A stretch of 62,813 nt of DNA. Origin: an uncultured Gammaproteobacteria bacterium (lineage in GTDB: Bacteria; Pseudomonadota; Gammaproteobacteria; Chromatiales; Chromatiaceae). A program made the position numbers and the translations under genes. The stretch covers positions 1 to 62,813 of the forward strand of contig CALAZS010000046.1 of assembly GCA_937926265.1 (NCBI GenBank), read 5' to 3'. The notes beneath the pieces are model-generated. The model was not told the origin of the DNA. It did no database searches and saw only the letters and a program-made list of their open reading frames with translations. How positions within the stretch are numbered: position 1 is the first letter of the stretch; each line of letters begins with the position of its first letter. Shown here piece by piece: positions 1 through 8,147 of this stretch.

Positions 1-801
1 CGAAACACCACGCAAAATGAACGGAAACACGGTCAATGACATTTTTGGCGACGCAACCAAGCCAAAGCAGGTAACCACGCCAAGAGGTTTGGTCGATTGT
101 ATCGCAGCGGCAAGAATATCTCCGCCAACAGCATCAACAACGCCAGCCCATCGCGGTTTTGCCAGAGGCTTGTTATTGGCTTCAACAAACTCTGTGCGAT
201 CAAGAACAGAATCAGCGCCGAGGCTTTTAAGATAATCTGATGAAGAAGCCTTGCCGGTAAGTGCACAGACTTTATAACCCAGTTTGGACAGCATATTTAC
301 CGCAAGACTCCCCACGCCACCGGTTGCACCAGTGACCAGTATTTCCCCGTCCGCCGGAGAAAGCTTTTCTTCGAGAGCATTAATCGACTGGGCAGCCGTT
401 AATCCTGCCGTACCAAGCATCATGCTTTCTTCAAGCGTCAAACCATCAGGCAATTTAACAGCCCAATCAGCCGGCACTCTTATGTATTCAGAATAGCCTC
501 CATCAGTATTCATGCCCAGGTCATAACTTGTAACAATGACCTGCTCACCGTTTTTAAAGGTGCCACTTTCATCACTTACCACGACCCCGGCAGCATCAAT
601 TCCAGGTGTATGGGGATAAGAGCGGGTAACGCCTTTGTTACCACTGGCCGATAATGCGTCCTTGTAATTCAATGAAGAACAGCAAACCTTCACCAGCAAT
701 TCACCTTCCGGCAGATCATCAAGTTGCCTTTCTTTGATAGACATCTGGTATTGATCTTCCTTTTCTTCAACTACCATAGCTTTGAATGTTGTAGGTTGCA
801 T
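1..801 (-). CDS. acuI: acrylyl-CoA reductase (NADPH)-type MDR oxidoreductase, AcuI/YhdH family (C-terminus outside window)
   Basis: Partial gene: 267 codons are visible and the reading frame is open to the window edge; the missing part is the C-terminus. The family is about 325-330 residues. The N-terminus shows the GroES-like half of medium-chain dehydrogenases (SSLNYKDALSASGNKG, then HTPGIDAAG) without the zinc-ligand set of alcohol dehydrogenases, and the Rossmann half begins with VTGATGGVGSLA. This pattern fits YhdH/AcuI, which reduce acryloyl-CoA to propionyl-CoA with NADPH in the cytoplasm. The ATG is preceded by TAGGAG at about 9 nt. It lies 32 bp downstream of a Usp gene on the same strand, so it may be the last gene of the transporter operon. 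A generic quinone reductase activity is the main alternative. Confidence 0.85.
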   Translation of the reverse strand, partial: MQPTTFKAMVVEEKEDQYQMSIKERQLDDLPEGELLVKVCCSSLNYKDALSASGNKGVTRSYPHTPGIDAAGVVVSDESGTFKNGEQVIVTSYDLGMNTDGGYSEYIRVPADWAVKLPDGLTLEESMMLGTAGLTAAQSINALEEKLSPADGEILVTGATGGVGSLAVNMLSKLGYKVCALTGKASSSDYLKSLGADSVLDRTEFVEANNKPLAKPRWAGVVDAVGGDILAAAIQSTKPLGVVTCFGLVASPKMSLTVFPFILRGVS

Positions 802-833
802 CGATACCAACTCCTATAAGAATGGTGGTGAGA

Positions 834-1661
834 TTAGTGGGACATTAAAACTGGAATAATCATTGATGACAATATGGAACGTGTAACACCACCAAAGATT
901 TTCTGCTGCAGCGAAGGTTTGCCATAACCACCCATGACAAGCAGATCAGTTGCAGTTTCAGCAATCTCGTTCAGTATCACCGTTGCAATATCATAAGTAC
1001 CTTGCAGTACCCTTCTGACATTTAGCTCTACACCATGATTCTTCAGATGTTCAACAAAGCCATCAACAACAGCTGCGGGTAAGTTTTCACGGGTCTTATC
1101 ATTTTCAACAATCACCAGCACAACTTCTTTGGCATGCTGCAGAATTGGAATGGCATTATGTACAGCGCGGCACGCTGAAGCTGTTCCATCCCAGGTAATC
1201 ATTACCCGCTCACCAGGGCATTTATCAGTACCTATGTAGGGCATGAAAAGAATCGGACGACCGCTTTTTAACAAAACGGTTTCTGACAACTGAGTTAACC
1301 TGGAATAATTTTCATGATCGGGGTTGGGTTGCCTGAGAATCAACAGGTCATAATTATGCGAGTAATGCGTAAGCTTTAAAGTACTTTCATCAGCATCACC
1401 GGCAATAATAATACTTTTGGAATTAACACCTTTATCTGCAGCCTGACTGGTAAACTCAGCAACCAGCTTTTCGGCCATTTCCTGCGACATGCGCCGGCGA
1501 ACCATTGAGCTGTCAGTTTTTACTTTTCTTGGCTTCATCGTTGCCAGCGCTATACCGGTTAGACTGGCATCATGCTGTTTAGCTAATTTGAAGCCAGTGT
1601 TTACACGCGTGGCATTGGTTGTTCCATCATCTAGAAAAACAAGAATATCCTGGTATGACAC
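834..1661 (-). CDS. universal stress protein, double Usp domain
   Basis: Protein of 275 residues made of two Usp (UspA-type) domains, each about 135 residues, with an ILVFLDDG start in the first half and a VMITWDGTASA start in the second. The second domain ends with the nucleotide-loop region GGYGKPSLQQKIFGG. The classic ATP loop is G-x2-G-x9-G-(S/T); here the last position is G, so nucleotide binding may be altered. The start codon is GTG, preceded by AAGGAAACTAAC. It is a paralogue of the next Usp gene (69 bp gap, same strand). Cytoplasmic, no membrane segment. The exact role is unknown; context suggests a function linked to the adjacent HAAT transporter. Confidence 0.9.
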   Translation of the reverse strand: MSYQDILVFLDDGTTNATRVNTGFKLAKQHDASLTGIALATMKPRKVKTDSSMVRRRMSQEMAEKLVAEFTSQAADKGVNSKSIIIAGDADESTLKLTHYSHNYDLLILRQPNPDHENYSRLTQLSETVLLKSGRPILFMPYIGTDKCPGERVMITWDGTASACRAVHNAIPILQHAKEVVLVIVENDKTRENLPAAVVDGFVEHLKNHGVELNVRRVLQGTYDIATVILNEIAETATDLLVMGGYGKPSLQQKIFGGVTRSILSSMIIPVLMSH

Positions 1662-1730
1662 GTTAGTTTCCTTTTAATAATGCAGTAACCAAAAACTATT
1701 ATTTCCGCTACAGGTTAATAAAAAACAAAG

Positions 1731-2555
1731 TTAATGTGACATCAAAACCGGCGTAATCATCGAAGAAAGCAGGTTTGCCGTCACCGTACCAAAAACTTTC
1801 TGCTTTAATGTAGGCGTACCATGCCCACCCATTATCAGTAGATCAACATTATGCTCACTGACCTGGTTCTGAATTACCGCAGAGACCGAATTACCACCGG
1901 GGTTAACCTTCCTCATGCAGGCTTTGATCTCGTGATTCTGTAAATGTTTTACCAGGCTTTCTACCAGTACATCCTGTTTTTCCGTCTGTTGTTTTTTACT
2001 TTCGACAACCAGTATGCAGACATCTTTAGCTTTACGTAACAAGGGGATTGCATCATGAACCGATCGGTTAACAGATGGAGTGCCGTCCCATGCGATTAAA
2101 ACCCTTTGAACTGGTGTTTTTGAACTGCCGGTGTATGGCATGAAATAGACAGGACGACCACTTAACAACAACACCTGCCTGGCAAATTCCTGCATACGGT
2201 CATAGTTATCCCTGGCAGGATTTGGCTGTCGCAGGATGACCAGGTCATAGTTGCGGGCATAGTGTGCCATTTTTACAGCACTGCTGGCAGAGTCACCATA
2301 AATTGTCAGAGATGAGATATCCAACCTGGCATCCCTGGTAATAGTAGTAAAGTGATCGAGTGTTTTTTCAGCCATGCGCTCGCTCATTCTGGCGATCGCT
2401 TTTTCGTCAGCATCAGGAGCGTGAACGGGTTTCATAGAACCCAGCACTGCACCTGTAAGGTTAGCACCATGACGAATGGCCAACTCTACTGCAGTGTTGA
2501 CCCGGTCATGGTTTGACTTGCCGTCATCAAGGAAAACAAGAATGTCCTTGATCAT
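1731..2555 (-). CDS. universal stress protein, double Usp domain
   Basis: Protein of 274 residues with two Usp domains, paralogous to its downstream neighbour. The second domain carries an intact ATP-type loop GGHGTPTLKQKVFGT (G-x2-G-x9-G-T), so this copy is the better candidate for ATP binding. The ATG overlaps the stop codon of the upstream ABC ATPase gene (TAATG), which implies translational coupling to the transporter. Usp proteins encoded with transporters are known from TeaD, which binds ATP and regulates the TeaABC ectoine TRAP importer; a similar role here is inference. Confidence 0.9.
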   Translation of the reverse strand: MIKDILVFLDDGKSNHDRVNTAVELAIRHGANLTGAVLGSMKPVHAPDADEKAIARMSERMAEKTLDHFTTITRDARLDISSLTIYGDSASSAVKMAHYARNYDLVILRQPNPARDNYDRMQEFARQVLLLSGRPVYFMPYTGSSKTPVQRVLIAWDGTPSVNRSVHDAIPLLRKAKDVCILVVESKKQQTEKQDVLVESLVKHLQNHEIKACMRKVNPGGNSVSAVIQNQVSEHNVDLLIMGGHGTPTLKQKVFGTVTANLLSSMITPVLMSH

Positions 2556-3337
2556 TAGATGGCAAGGTACTCGTGTCTTAGCTCTTCGTTCTCCAGCACT
2601 TCTTCCGCCGTGCCATCGAACACGATATTGCCCATATCAAGAATCAATGCCCTGTCAGCCAGGCGCAGTGCAGCAACTGCATTCTGCTCAACAATGATCG
2701 TGGTAATACCATACTGTTTGATGTTATCGACGATGCTGGCAATTTCCTGGACGATTACTGGAGCCAGCCCCTCGTAGGGTTCATCCAGCAGTAACAGCTT
2801 AATGTCACGCGCCAAGGCACGGGCTACTGCCAACATCTGCTGTTCACCACCGGACAACGTGGTACCCATCTGGTTACGACGCTCTGCCAGACGTGGGAAA
2901 TGTTCGTAGATACGATCAATAGTCCAGCCAACCGGTGGGGCGATCTGAGCCAGCTCAAGGTTTTCCTGAACTGTCAGCCCTTGAATGATGCGTCGGTCTT
3001 CAGGCACCAGCGCAACACCGGCCTGCGCAGCATCATGAGACTTCATTTTATGCAGTGGCTTATGATCAAGCCAGATTTCACCATGGGTTACCTGCGGCTC
3101 ATCAACACGCGCGATTGAACGCAGTGTTGATGTTTTACCGGCACCGTTACGGCCTAGCAGTGCGACAACTTCACCTTCGCGGATATCGAAGTTGACACCC
3201 TGTACGATATAACTTTCACCGTAATAAGAGTGCATATCCCAGCAGGAGAAAAATGAAGGGGCAGAGCCCTTGCTTTCAACTTTTTCGACTCTGTCAGTGA
3301 CCTTGATGTCACCAAGCATCGGGTCATGGCTACTCAT
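2555..3337 (-). CDS. livF: HAAT-family ABC transporter ATP-binding protein (LivF-like)
   Basis: Protein of 260 residues, second ATPase of a branched-chain amino acid/amide type importer. An extension of about 30 residues precedes the ABC fold. Visible motifs are Walker A GRNGAGKTS at residues 62-70, the signature LSGGEQQ at 161-167 and Walker B ending LLLLDEP at 181-187. The ATG overlaps the end of the upstream livG-like gene by 8 nt, and its stop overlaps the Usp start by one base, so the genes are translated as a chain. It energises import at the cytoplasmic face. The substrate cannot be read from this subunit; the gene symbol is by family position only. Confidence 0.9.
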   Translation of the reverse strand: MSSHDPMLGDIKVTDRVEKVESKGSAPSFFSCWDMHSYYGESYIVQGVNFDIREGEVVALLGRNGAGKTSTLRSIARVDEPQVTHGEIWLDHKPLHKMKSHDAAQAGVALVPEDRRIIQGLTVQENLELAQIAPPVGWTIDRIYEHFPRLAERRNQMGTTLSGGEQQMLAVARALARDIKLLLLDEPYEGLAPVIVQEIASIVDNIKQYGITTIIVEQNAVAALRLADRALILDMGNIVFDGTAEEVLENEELRHEYLAI

Positions 3338-4094
3338 CGTCTGCCTCCTCTCCCAGGTAAGCTTCTTTTACTTTCTGACTGTTGCGGATTTCTTCCGGCG
3401 TGCCGGTTTCAATAATGCGTCCCTGTGCAAGGACACTGATCCGGTCAGCGAGGCTGAAGACCACATGCATATCATGCTCAATGATGATTTTGGTCATGCC
3501 ACGTTCCTTGATCTGATTGAGCAGATCAATGGTACGGTTGGTGTCATGACGTGCCATACCAGCAGTGGGTTCATCAAGCAGCAACAAGGCGGGCTCCTGA
3601 ATCAGCCCCATCGCCAGTTCCAGGCGACGCTTGTCACCACGCGAAATACTGCCGGCGTGCTGGTCATGGAAACGATCCAGGCCAACATCGGCGAGCACAC
3701 TCATGGCATGTTCACGGATTTCGTTTTCCTTCGACATGGCAGCGAACGGGTTGAACTTGAAGGTACCGTCACGCTTGGCCAGTGCAGGAATCATGACGTT
3801 ATCCAGTAACGAAAGCTCCGGAAAGATTTCAGGTGTCTGGAATACACGCACCATACCCGCATGGTTAATGTCATGAGGTTGCATGCCGATCATGTCACGG
3901 CCATTAAAGGTTACTGAACCAGTATCCGGGATCAGTTTGCCAATGCAGCAGTTCAACAGCGTTGATTTACCTGCCCCGTTAGGACCTATGATGGCGTGGA
4001 TCAAACCTTCTTCAACTTTAAGGTTGATATCTGACAATGCATGCAGACCACCAAAGGTTTTGTTTACATTGCTGATTTCAAGAATATTGCTCAT
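3330..4094 (-). CDS. livG: HAAT-family ABC transporter ATP-binding protein (LivG-like)
   Basis: Protein of 254 residues. Walker A is GPNGAGKST (37-45), and Walker B/D-loop LLLLDEPTAGM is clear. The signature motif is unusual: SISRGDKRRLE replaces the usual LSxGQQRxLE, so the conserved GQ pair is GD. The rest of the nucleotide-binding fold looks intact, including the switch histidine in IIIEHDMHVV, so it is likely active. The start ATG overlaps the stop of the permease gene (ATGA, 4 nt). It pairs with the neighbouring LivF-like ATPase. Confidence 0.9.
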   Translation of the reverse strand: MSNILEISNVNKTFGGLHALSDINLKVEEGLIHAIIGPNGAGKSTLLNCCIGKLIPDTGSVTFNGRDMIGMQPHDINHAGMVRVFQTPEIFPELSLLDNVMIPALAKRDGTFKFNPFAAMSKENEIREHAMSVLADVGLDRFHDQHAGSISRGDKRRLELAMGLIQEPALLLLDEPTAGMARHDTNRTIDLLNQIKERGMTKIIIEHDMHVVFSLADRISVLAQGRIIETGTPEEIRNSQKVKEAYLGEEADDE

Positions 4095-5260
4095 GATTTC
4101 CCTCCATCTGTTTTTTCAGATGAACTCGCAACCACATCCTCAGTAAGCACATCAGATCCAGCTTTGTCCTTACGGAAAAGTTTAGCGATACGGCCAATAC
4201 CTTCCATAACACCACCTGGCAGGAAGATAACCACAATCATGAAGAGTGCTCCCAATGTTAAGTGCCAGCCTTCGCCGACAAATGGGTTTGCGATAACAAC
4301 CATGATATTTCCAAGAAACTCCGGCAGGAAACTGAATGCTTCATGTAATGCTGCTTCGTTTAATGCAGAGAAAATATTCTCGAAGTATTTGATAATCCCC
4401 ACACCAAGCAATGGTCCGATCAGGGTACCCATACCTCCCAGGATAGTCATCAGTACTACCTCACCTGACGCAGTCCACTGCATACGCTCGGCACCTGCCA
4501 GCGGGTCAGTAACGGCCATCAGGGAACCAGCCAAGCCGGCAAACATGCCTGAGATAACAAATGCAGAAAGCAGGTATGGACGGGTATTAAAACCGGTGTA
4601 CTTCATGCGCGTCTGGTTAGACTTGATTGCCAGGAGTTTCATTCCATAGGGCGAACGGAAAATTTTCAGCGAAATATAGAATGCAATGATCAGGAATACT
4701 GCACAGAAGTAAAAGCCACTGTAACCACTCATTGAAATACCAAAAAAATTGGTTGAAGGCAGTGAGTTGGTTACCGGGATACCAAACATGCCATCAACCA
4801 CACGCGGGTCATTCAAAGTTAACTGCAGACCGGTTTCGCCGTTGGTGATTGGTGTCAGAACAGAATATGCCAGGCTGTAAGACATCTGTGCAAAAGCCAG
4901 TGTCAAGATTGAAAAGTAAATACCCGAACGGCGCAGGCTGATAAATCCAATTACCAGAGAAAAAAGACCCGATACGATTACAGCAAAAATAATTGCCGGC
5001 AGGACGTTCATTGACAGCAGCTTAAAGCTCCACACCGCTGTATAAGACCCCACTCCGAGGAATGCAGCATGACCAAACGACAGGTAGCCGGTCAAACCGA
5101 ACAGAATGTTAAAGCCAATTGCAAATACACCAAAAATGGCAAATTTTTGCAGCAGGTCTGGATAGCTTGCACCAATCGGCTCCAACCAGATTGGTGCGGT
5201 TAATACCACGACAGTGAAAATAACCATTACTGCCATGTTGCTTTTAAGTAAGTCTTTCAT
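4091..5260 (-). CDS. livM: HAAT-family ABC transporter permease (LivM-like)
   Basis: Protein of 389 residues, polytopic inner-membrane permease. It has the LivM-type core NILFGLTGYLSFGHAAFLGVG near residue 60 and the EVVLMTILGGMGTLIGPLLG coupling segment near residue 270. The C-terminal 30 residues are a hydrophilic tail rich in K, D and S. A strong GGAGGA Shine-Dalgarno sits 7 nt before the ATG, just after the livH-like stop. It forms the translocation pore with the LivH-like subunit. Confidence 0.92.
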   Translation of the reverse strand: MKDLLKSNMAVMVIFTVVVLTAPIWLEPIGASYPDLLQKFAIFGVFAIGFNILFGLTGYLSFGHAAFLGVGSYTAVWSFKLLSMNVLPAIIFAVIVSGLFSLVIGFISLRRSGIYFSILTLAFAQMSYSLAYSVLTPITNGETGLQLTLNDPRVVDGMFGIPVTNSLPSTNFFGISMSGYSGFYFCAVFLIIAFYISLKIFRSPYGMKLLAIKSNQTRMKYTGFNTRPYLLSAFVISGMFAGLAGSLMAVTDPLAGAERMQWTASGEVVLMTILGGMGTLIGPLLGVGIIKYFENIFSALNEAALHEAFSFLPEFLGNIMVVIANPFVGEGWHLTLGALFMIVVIFLPGGVMEGIGRIAKLFRKDKAGSDVLTEDVVASSSEKTDGGKS

Positions 5261-5263
5261 TGA

Positions 5264-6280
5264 TCAGTCCTCCATCACACCTTCACGACCAAGCAGACCG
5301 CGAGGACGAACCAGGAGCACAACAACAGCCACCAGGTAAATAATAACCTGGTCAATACCCGGCAAAATCTGTTTAACCTCGTTCATCGAGGCGAAAGACT
5401 GCAGGATACCCAGCAGGAAGCCAGCCAGCACAGCACCTTCCAGCGAACCCATGCCACCCACAACCACGACCACGAATGAGAGCACGAGGAAATCCATCCC
5501 CATGTGGTAATCCGGAGGTAATATTGGTGTATACATAACGCCGGCGAGTCCAGCTACTACAGCAGCCAGGCCGAAAACAATCGTGAACCGGCGTTGTACG
5601 TTAATGCCAAGCAAGCCGACGGTTTCCCTGTCTGCCATACCGGCGCGCACAACCATGCCGAATGTAGTAAAACGCAGGAATGCAAACACACCAAAAATAA
5701 TGACTGCCGCAAAGGCAAGGTAGATCATTCGCCAGTACGGATAGACCAGGTTTTCACTCAAACCCAACCAGGCACCTACCGGCGCACTACCGGAAACAAT
5801 ATCAGGGGCAGGTGTTGGAATCGGGTTAGCACCAAAATTGGCTTTGACGATTTCCTGTAAAACAATCGCCAAACCAAAAGTCACAAGAATCTGTTCGGCA
5901 TGTGTTCTTTTGTAGAAGTGTTTAATTAGACCGCGTTCCATTGCGACACCAATCAACAGCATAACGGGTATTGCGACAAGAATGGATATTGGTACTACAT
6001 AATCAATGATCATGGTACCCGTCTCACCCCACCATATTTCCAGGTACGGCACTTCTTTGTACGCCTCAAAGAAAGTGATGCTTTCATCTCTGACACGTTC
6101 AGAGATGGTTAATATATTTTGTACTGACACGGCAACAAATGCACCAAGCATGAACAAAGCACCATGCGCAAAGTTCACAACTCCGAGTGTGCCGAAAGTC
6201 AATGTCAGCCCTAGGGCAATCAGTGCATAGGCACCGCCTTTGTCCAGGCCGTTCAGAATTTGTAGAAGTATCTCGTCCAT
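5264..6280 (-). CDS. livH: HAAT-family ABC transporter permease (LivH-like)
   Basis: Protein of 338 residues with about eight membrane segments. Family marks are the N-terminal GGAYALIALGLTLTFGTLGV followed by NFAHGALFMLGAF, and the EQILVTFGLAIVLQEIVK segment. A hydrophilic loop at about residues 58-85 interrupts the N-terminal half. First of the two permeases; it follows the binding-protein gene after an 85-bp gap that contains a strong hairpin. Confidence 0.92.
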   Translation of the reverse strand: MDEILLQILNGLDKGGAYALIALGLTLTFGTLGVVNFAHGALFMLGAFVAVSVQNILTISERVRDESITFFEAYKEVPYLEIWWGETGTMIIDYVVPISILVAIPVMLLIGVAMERGLIKHFYKRTHAEQILVTFGLAIVLQEIVKANFGANPIPTPAPDIVSGSAPVGAWLGLSENLVYPYWRMIYLAFAAVIIFGVFAFLRFTTFGMVVRAGMADRETVGLLGINVQRRFTIVFGLAAVVAGLAGVMYTPILPPDYHMGMDFLVLSFVVVVVGGMGSLEGAVLAGFLLGILQSFASMNEVKQILPGIDQVIIYLVAVVVLLVRPRGLLGREGVMED

Positions 6281-6318
6281 AACAGTGACTTTTATTTTTC
6301 AAAGGTTAAATACAACAA

Positions 6319-6346
6319 TGCCGGCTACCCGTGAGAGTAGCCGGCA
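6319..6346 (-). repeat. intercistronic hairpin between binding-protein and permease genes
   Basis: A perfect 10-bp GC-rich inverted repeat (TGCCGGCTAC / GTAGCCGGCA) with an 8-nt loop lies 20 nt after the binding-protein stop codon. On the coding strand it is not followed by a clear run of T, so it looks like a partial terminator or mRNA-stabilising hairpin that would raise binding-protein over permease levels, rather than a full stop. Confidence 0.7.
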
Positions 6347-6365
6347 AATCAACTTAGCTTAATGA

Positions 6366-7712
6366 TTAAGCGTTGCAGCTACCGAGGTTACCTGCATAGC
6401 CTTCCATATCAGCTGCGTACTCAACTTTAGAACGTGGAGTAACTTCAACAATCTTCAACAGGTCAAACTGTGAAGATGGTGCTTCGTTACCTTTCACAAC
6501 CAGAACGTCTTTGAACGCCTGGTGGTCTTCAGCACGGTATTCAGTAGGACCATTACCCATACCATCGAACTTGTGACCTTCCAATGCTTCGATTACACCA
6601 CAAGGGTTAAAGGTGCCTGCACGTTCACAGGCATCCGCATATTGCAACGCCTGAACGTAACAAGTGTGTGCAGCCTGTGATGGTGGGAAACCATATTCAG
6701 CACCAAATGATTTAACGAAAGCCTGGGAACCCTCATCCTGCAGAGACCAGTTCCAGTTTGTTGAACCGTAGATGCCTTTAATGTTTTCACCAGCACCCTG
6801 GGCCATAAGGCGAGAGAACAGAGGCACAACGATCTGGAAGTCTTTGCCGTTAACCTGCTTGTCACGCAAGCCAAACTGAACAGCCTGTGTCAGAGAATTA
6901 ACCATGTCTTTACCGTAGTGGTTCAGAACCAGTACGTCAGCACCGGAGTTCAACACAGGAGTGATGTATTGAGAGAAGTCACCGGCACCCAGAGGTGTAC
7001 GAACAGCTGCTTTAGTCTGCCAACCCAGTGCTTCAGTATATTTTTTGATTGAACCTTCCTGTGACCAACCCCAGTTATAGTCTGCTGTGAGGTGATAAGC
7101 AGTACGATCTTTGCCCATCTCTTTTTCAAGGATAGGAGCAAGCGCAGCGCCAGACATTTCAGTGTTAAAGAAATGACGGAAACCGTGTTTTCTACGGTCT
7201 TTACCTGTTGTGTCATTTGAGTGAGTCAGGCCAGCCATGAAGATAACGCCAGCTTCCTGACAATAAGCTTGCACAGCCACTGCAACACCAGAAGAAGAAC
7301 CACCAGTGATCATAAGGGCACCGTCTTTCTCGACCATACGCTTAGCAGATGAACGCGCAGCATCAGACTTGGTTTGTGTATCACCAGTTACGTAAGCAAC
7401 TTTTTTACCCAGGATACCGTTACCTTTTAATGATTTTGGGTTCATGGTGTTAAGCATACCGCCATCACCTTCGCCGTTAAGATGCTTAACAGCCAGTTTA
7501 TAAGCTCGCAGTTCATCAGCACCTTCATCAGCATACGCACCCGTTTGTGGTACGTTGAAACCCAGTGTGACAGTACCGCCTTTGGGCTCGTTTACAAAAG
7601 CGTTAGCGTTTCTTACGAAAATCATCGGAGCAGCACCAGCGGCGGCGGCTGCGACTGAAGCTTTCAGAAAACCACGACGCGATAATGTTCCAAATTTTTC
7701 TTTATCAGACAT
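6366..7712 (-). CDS. HAAT-family ABC transporter substrate-binding protein, Tat-exported
   Basis: Protein of 448 residues, periplasmic type I binding protein of the Leu/Ile/Val/amide class. The N-terminus has a twin-arginine signal, SRRGFLKAS at residues 11-19, then an alanine-rich hydrophobic stretch ending near ANA. The mature part shows the usual opening VTLGFNVPQTGAYADEG, and the ligand-pocket region ITGGSSSGVAVAVQ. A strong AGGAGGG ribosome site precedes the ATG. First gene of the operon, hence likely the most highly expressed. Substrate unknown; amides, amino acids and other small solutes are all possible. Two cysteines close to the C-terminus could form a disulphide. Confidence 0.9.
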   Translation of the reverse strand: MSDKEKFGTLSRRGFLKASVAAAAAGAAPMIFVRNANAFVNEPKGGTVTLGFNVPQTGAYADEGADELRAYKLAVKHLNGEGDGGMLNTMNPKSLKGNGILGKKVAYVTGDTQTKSDAARSSAKRMVEKDGALMITGGSSSGVAVAVQAYCQEAGVIFMAGLTHSNDTTGKDRRKHGFRHFFNTEMSGAALAPILEKEMGKDRTAYHLTADYNWGWSQEGSIKKYTEALGWQTKAAVRTPLGAGDFSQYITPVLNSGADVLVLNHYGKDMVNSLTQAVQFGLRDKQVNGKDFQIVVPLFSRLMAQGAGENIKGIYGSTNWNWSLQDEGSQAFVKSFGAEYGFPPSQAAHTCYVQALQYADACERAGTFNPCGVIEALEGHKFDGMGNGPTEYRAEDHQAFKDVLVVKGNEAPSSQFDLLKIVEVTPRSKVEYAADMEGYAGNLGSCNA

Positions 7713-7865
7713 TTAAACTGTCCCTCCTCGAAATGAAGTAATTATTTAATTTAAAAATACAAAACCGAATTTAGCTTAGCGCAAAAATCAGATAATGTTT
7801 GTTTAGAGAAATCATATAGCTTTCTCTGAAGTTTCTTTCCAGGAAATCGGTTCAGCACCAAAAGC

Positions 7866-7891
7866 CCTGTGAGAACTTAACCTGTGAGAAC
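7866..7891. repeat. two direct repeats CCTGTGAGAAC, possible operator
   Basis: The 11-mer CCTGTGAGAAC occurs at 7866-7876 and exactly again at 7881-7891, a 15-bp period, about 160 bp upstream of the binding-protein start codon. Direct repeats in a promoter region suggest a transcription factor site, but no regulator gene is adjacent. Confidence 0.45.
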
Positions 7892-7923
7892 ATAATAAGT
7901 ACAAGTTGGCTTAAACGAAAAAG

Positions 7924-8061
7924 TTATTCTAATGTTTCACTTATTGACTTATTTTTATCTTTCGTCATCTCCAATTTTGATTTCTGATCAAGCAAAGGCG
8001 TAATCTGTGTCAAACCAGAGATGATCAGATATTCTAGTACAGATAAAACAAAAATATCCAT
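7924..8061 (-). CDS. possible small protein, 45 aa, unknown
   Basis: A 45-codon frame begins MDIFVLSVLEYLIISGL and ends in a charged, Lys/Glu-rich tail. An AGGA sits 8 nt before the ATG. The N-terminal half (about residues 3-17) is hydrophobic and amphipathic, the C-terminal half hydrophilic. It lies in the otherwise empty gap, divergent from the MFS gene (86 bp between starts) and co-directional with the importer operon. I do not recognise it. It may be a leader or small membrane protein, or a chance frame. Confidence 0.4.
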   Translation of the reverse strand: MDIFVLSVLEYLIISGLTQITPLLDQKSKLEMTKDKNKSISETLE

Positions 8062-8147
8062 ATTCTTTATCCTATATAAGTAACAGCTAAACAAGATTCA
8101 AAAAACTGGGTAAAAACGAAACACTCTTTGAGTGAAAAAGGAACGCT

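Larger units (their letters stand above)
7713..8147. other. intergenic region between the importer operon and the MFS gene
   Basis: This 435-bp gap is the only one over 300 bases. It must contain the importer promoter (minus strand) and the MFS promoter (plus strand). I see two 11-bp direct repeats (7866-7891) and a 45-codon open frame with a good ribosome site (7924-8061, minus). No convincing consensus -35/-10 pair could be assigned by eye. Confidence 0.6.

Noticed and set aside
3270..4649. Plus-strand open frames of 179 and 202 codons opposite the livG/livM-like genes
   Set aside because: They lie antisense to clearly conserved ABC genes, have no family pattern and no ribosome sites; they follow from codon bias on the other strand.
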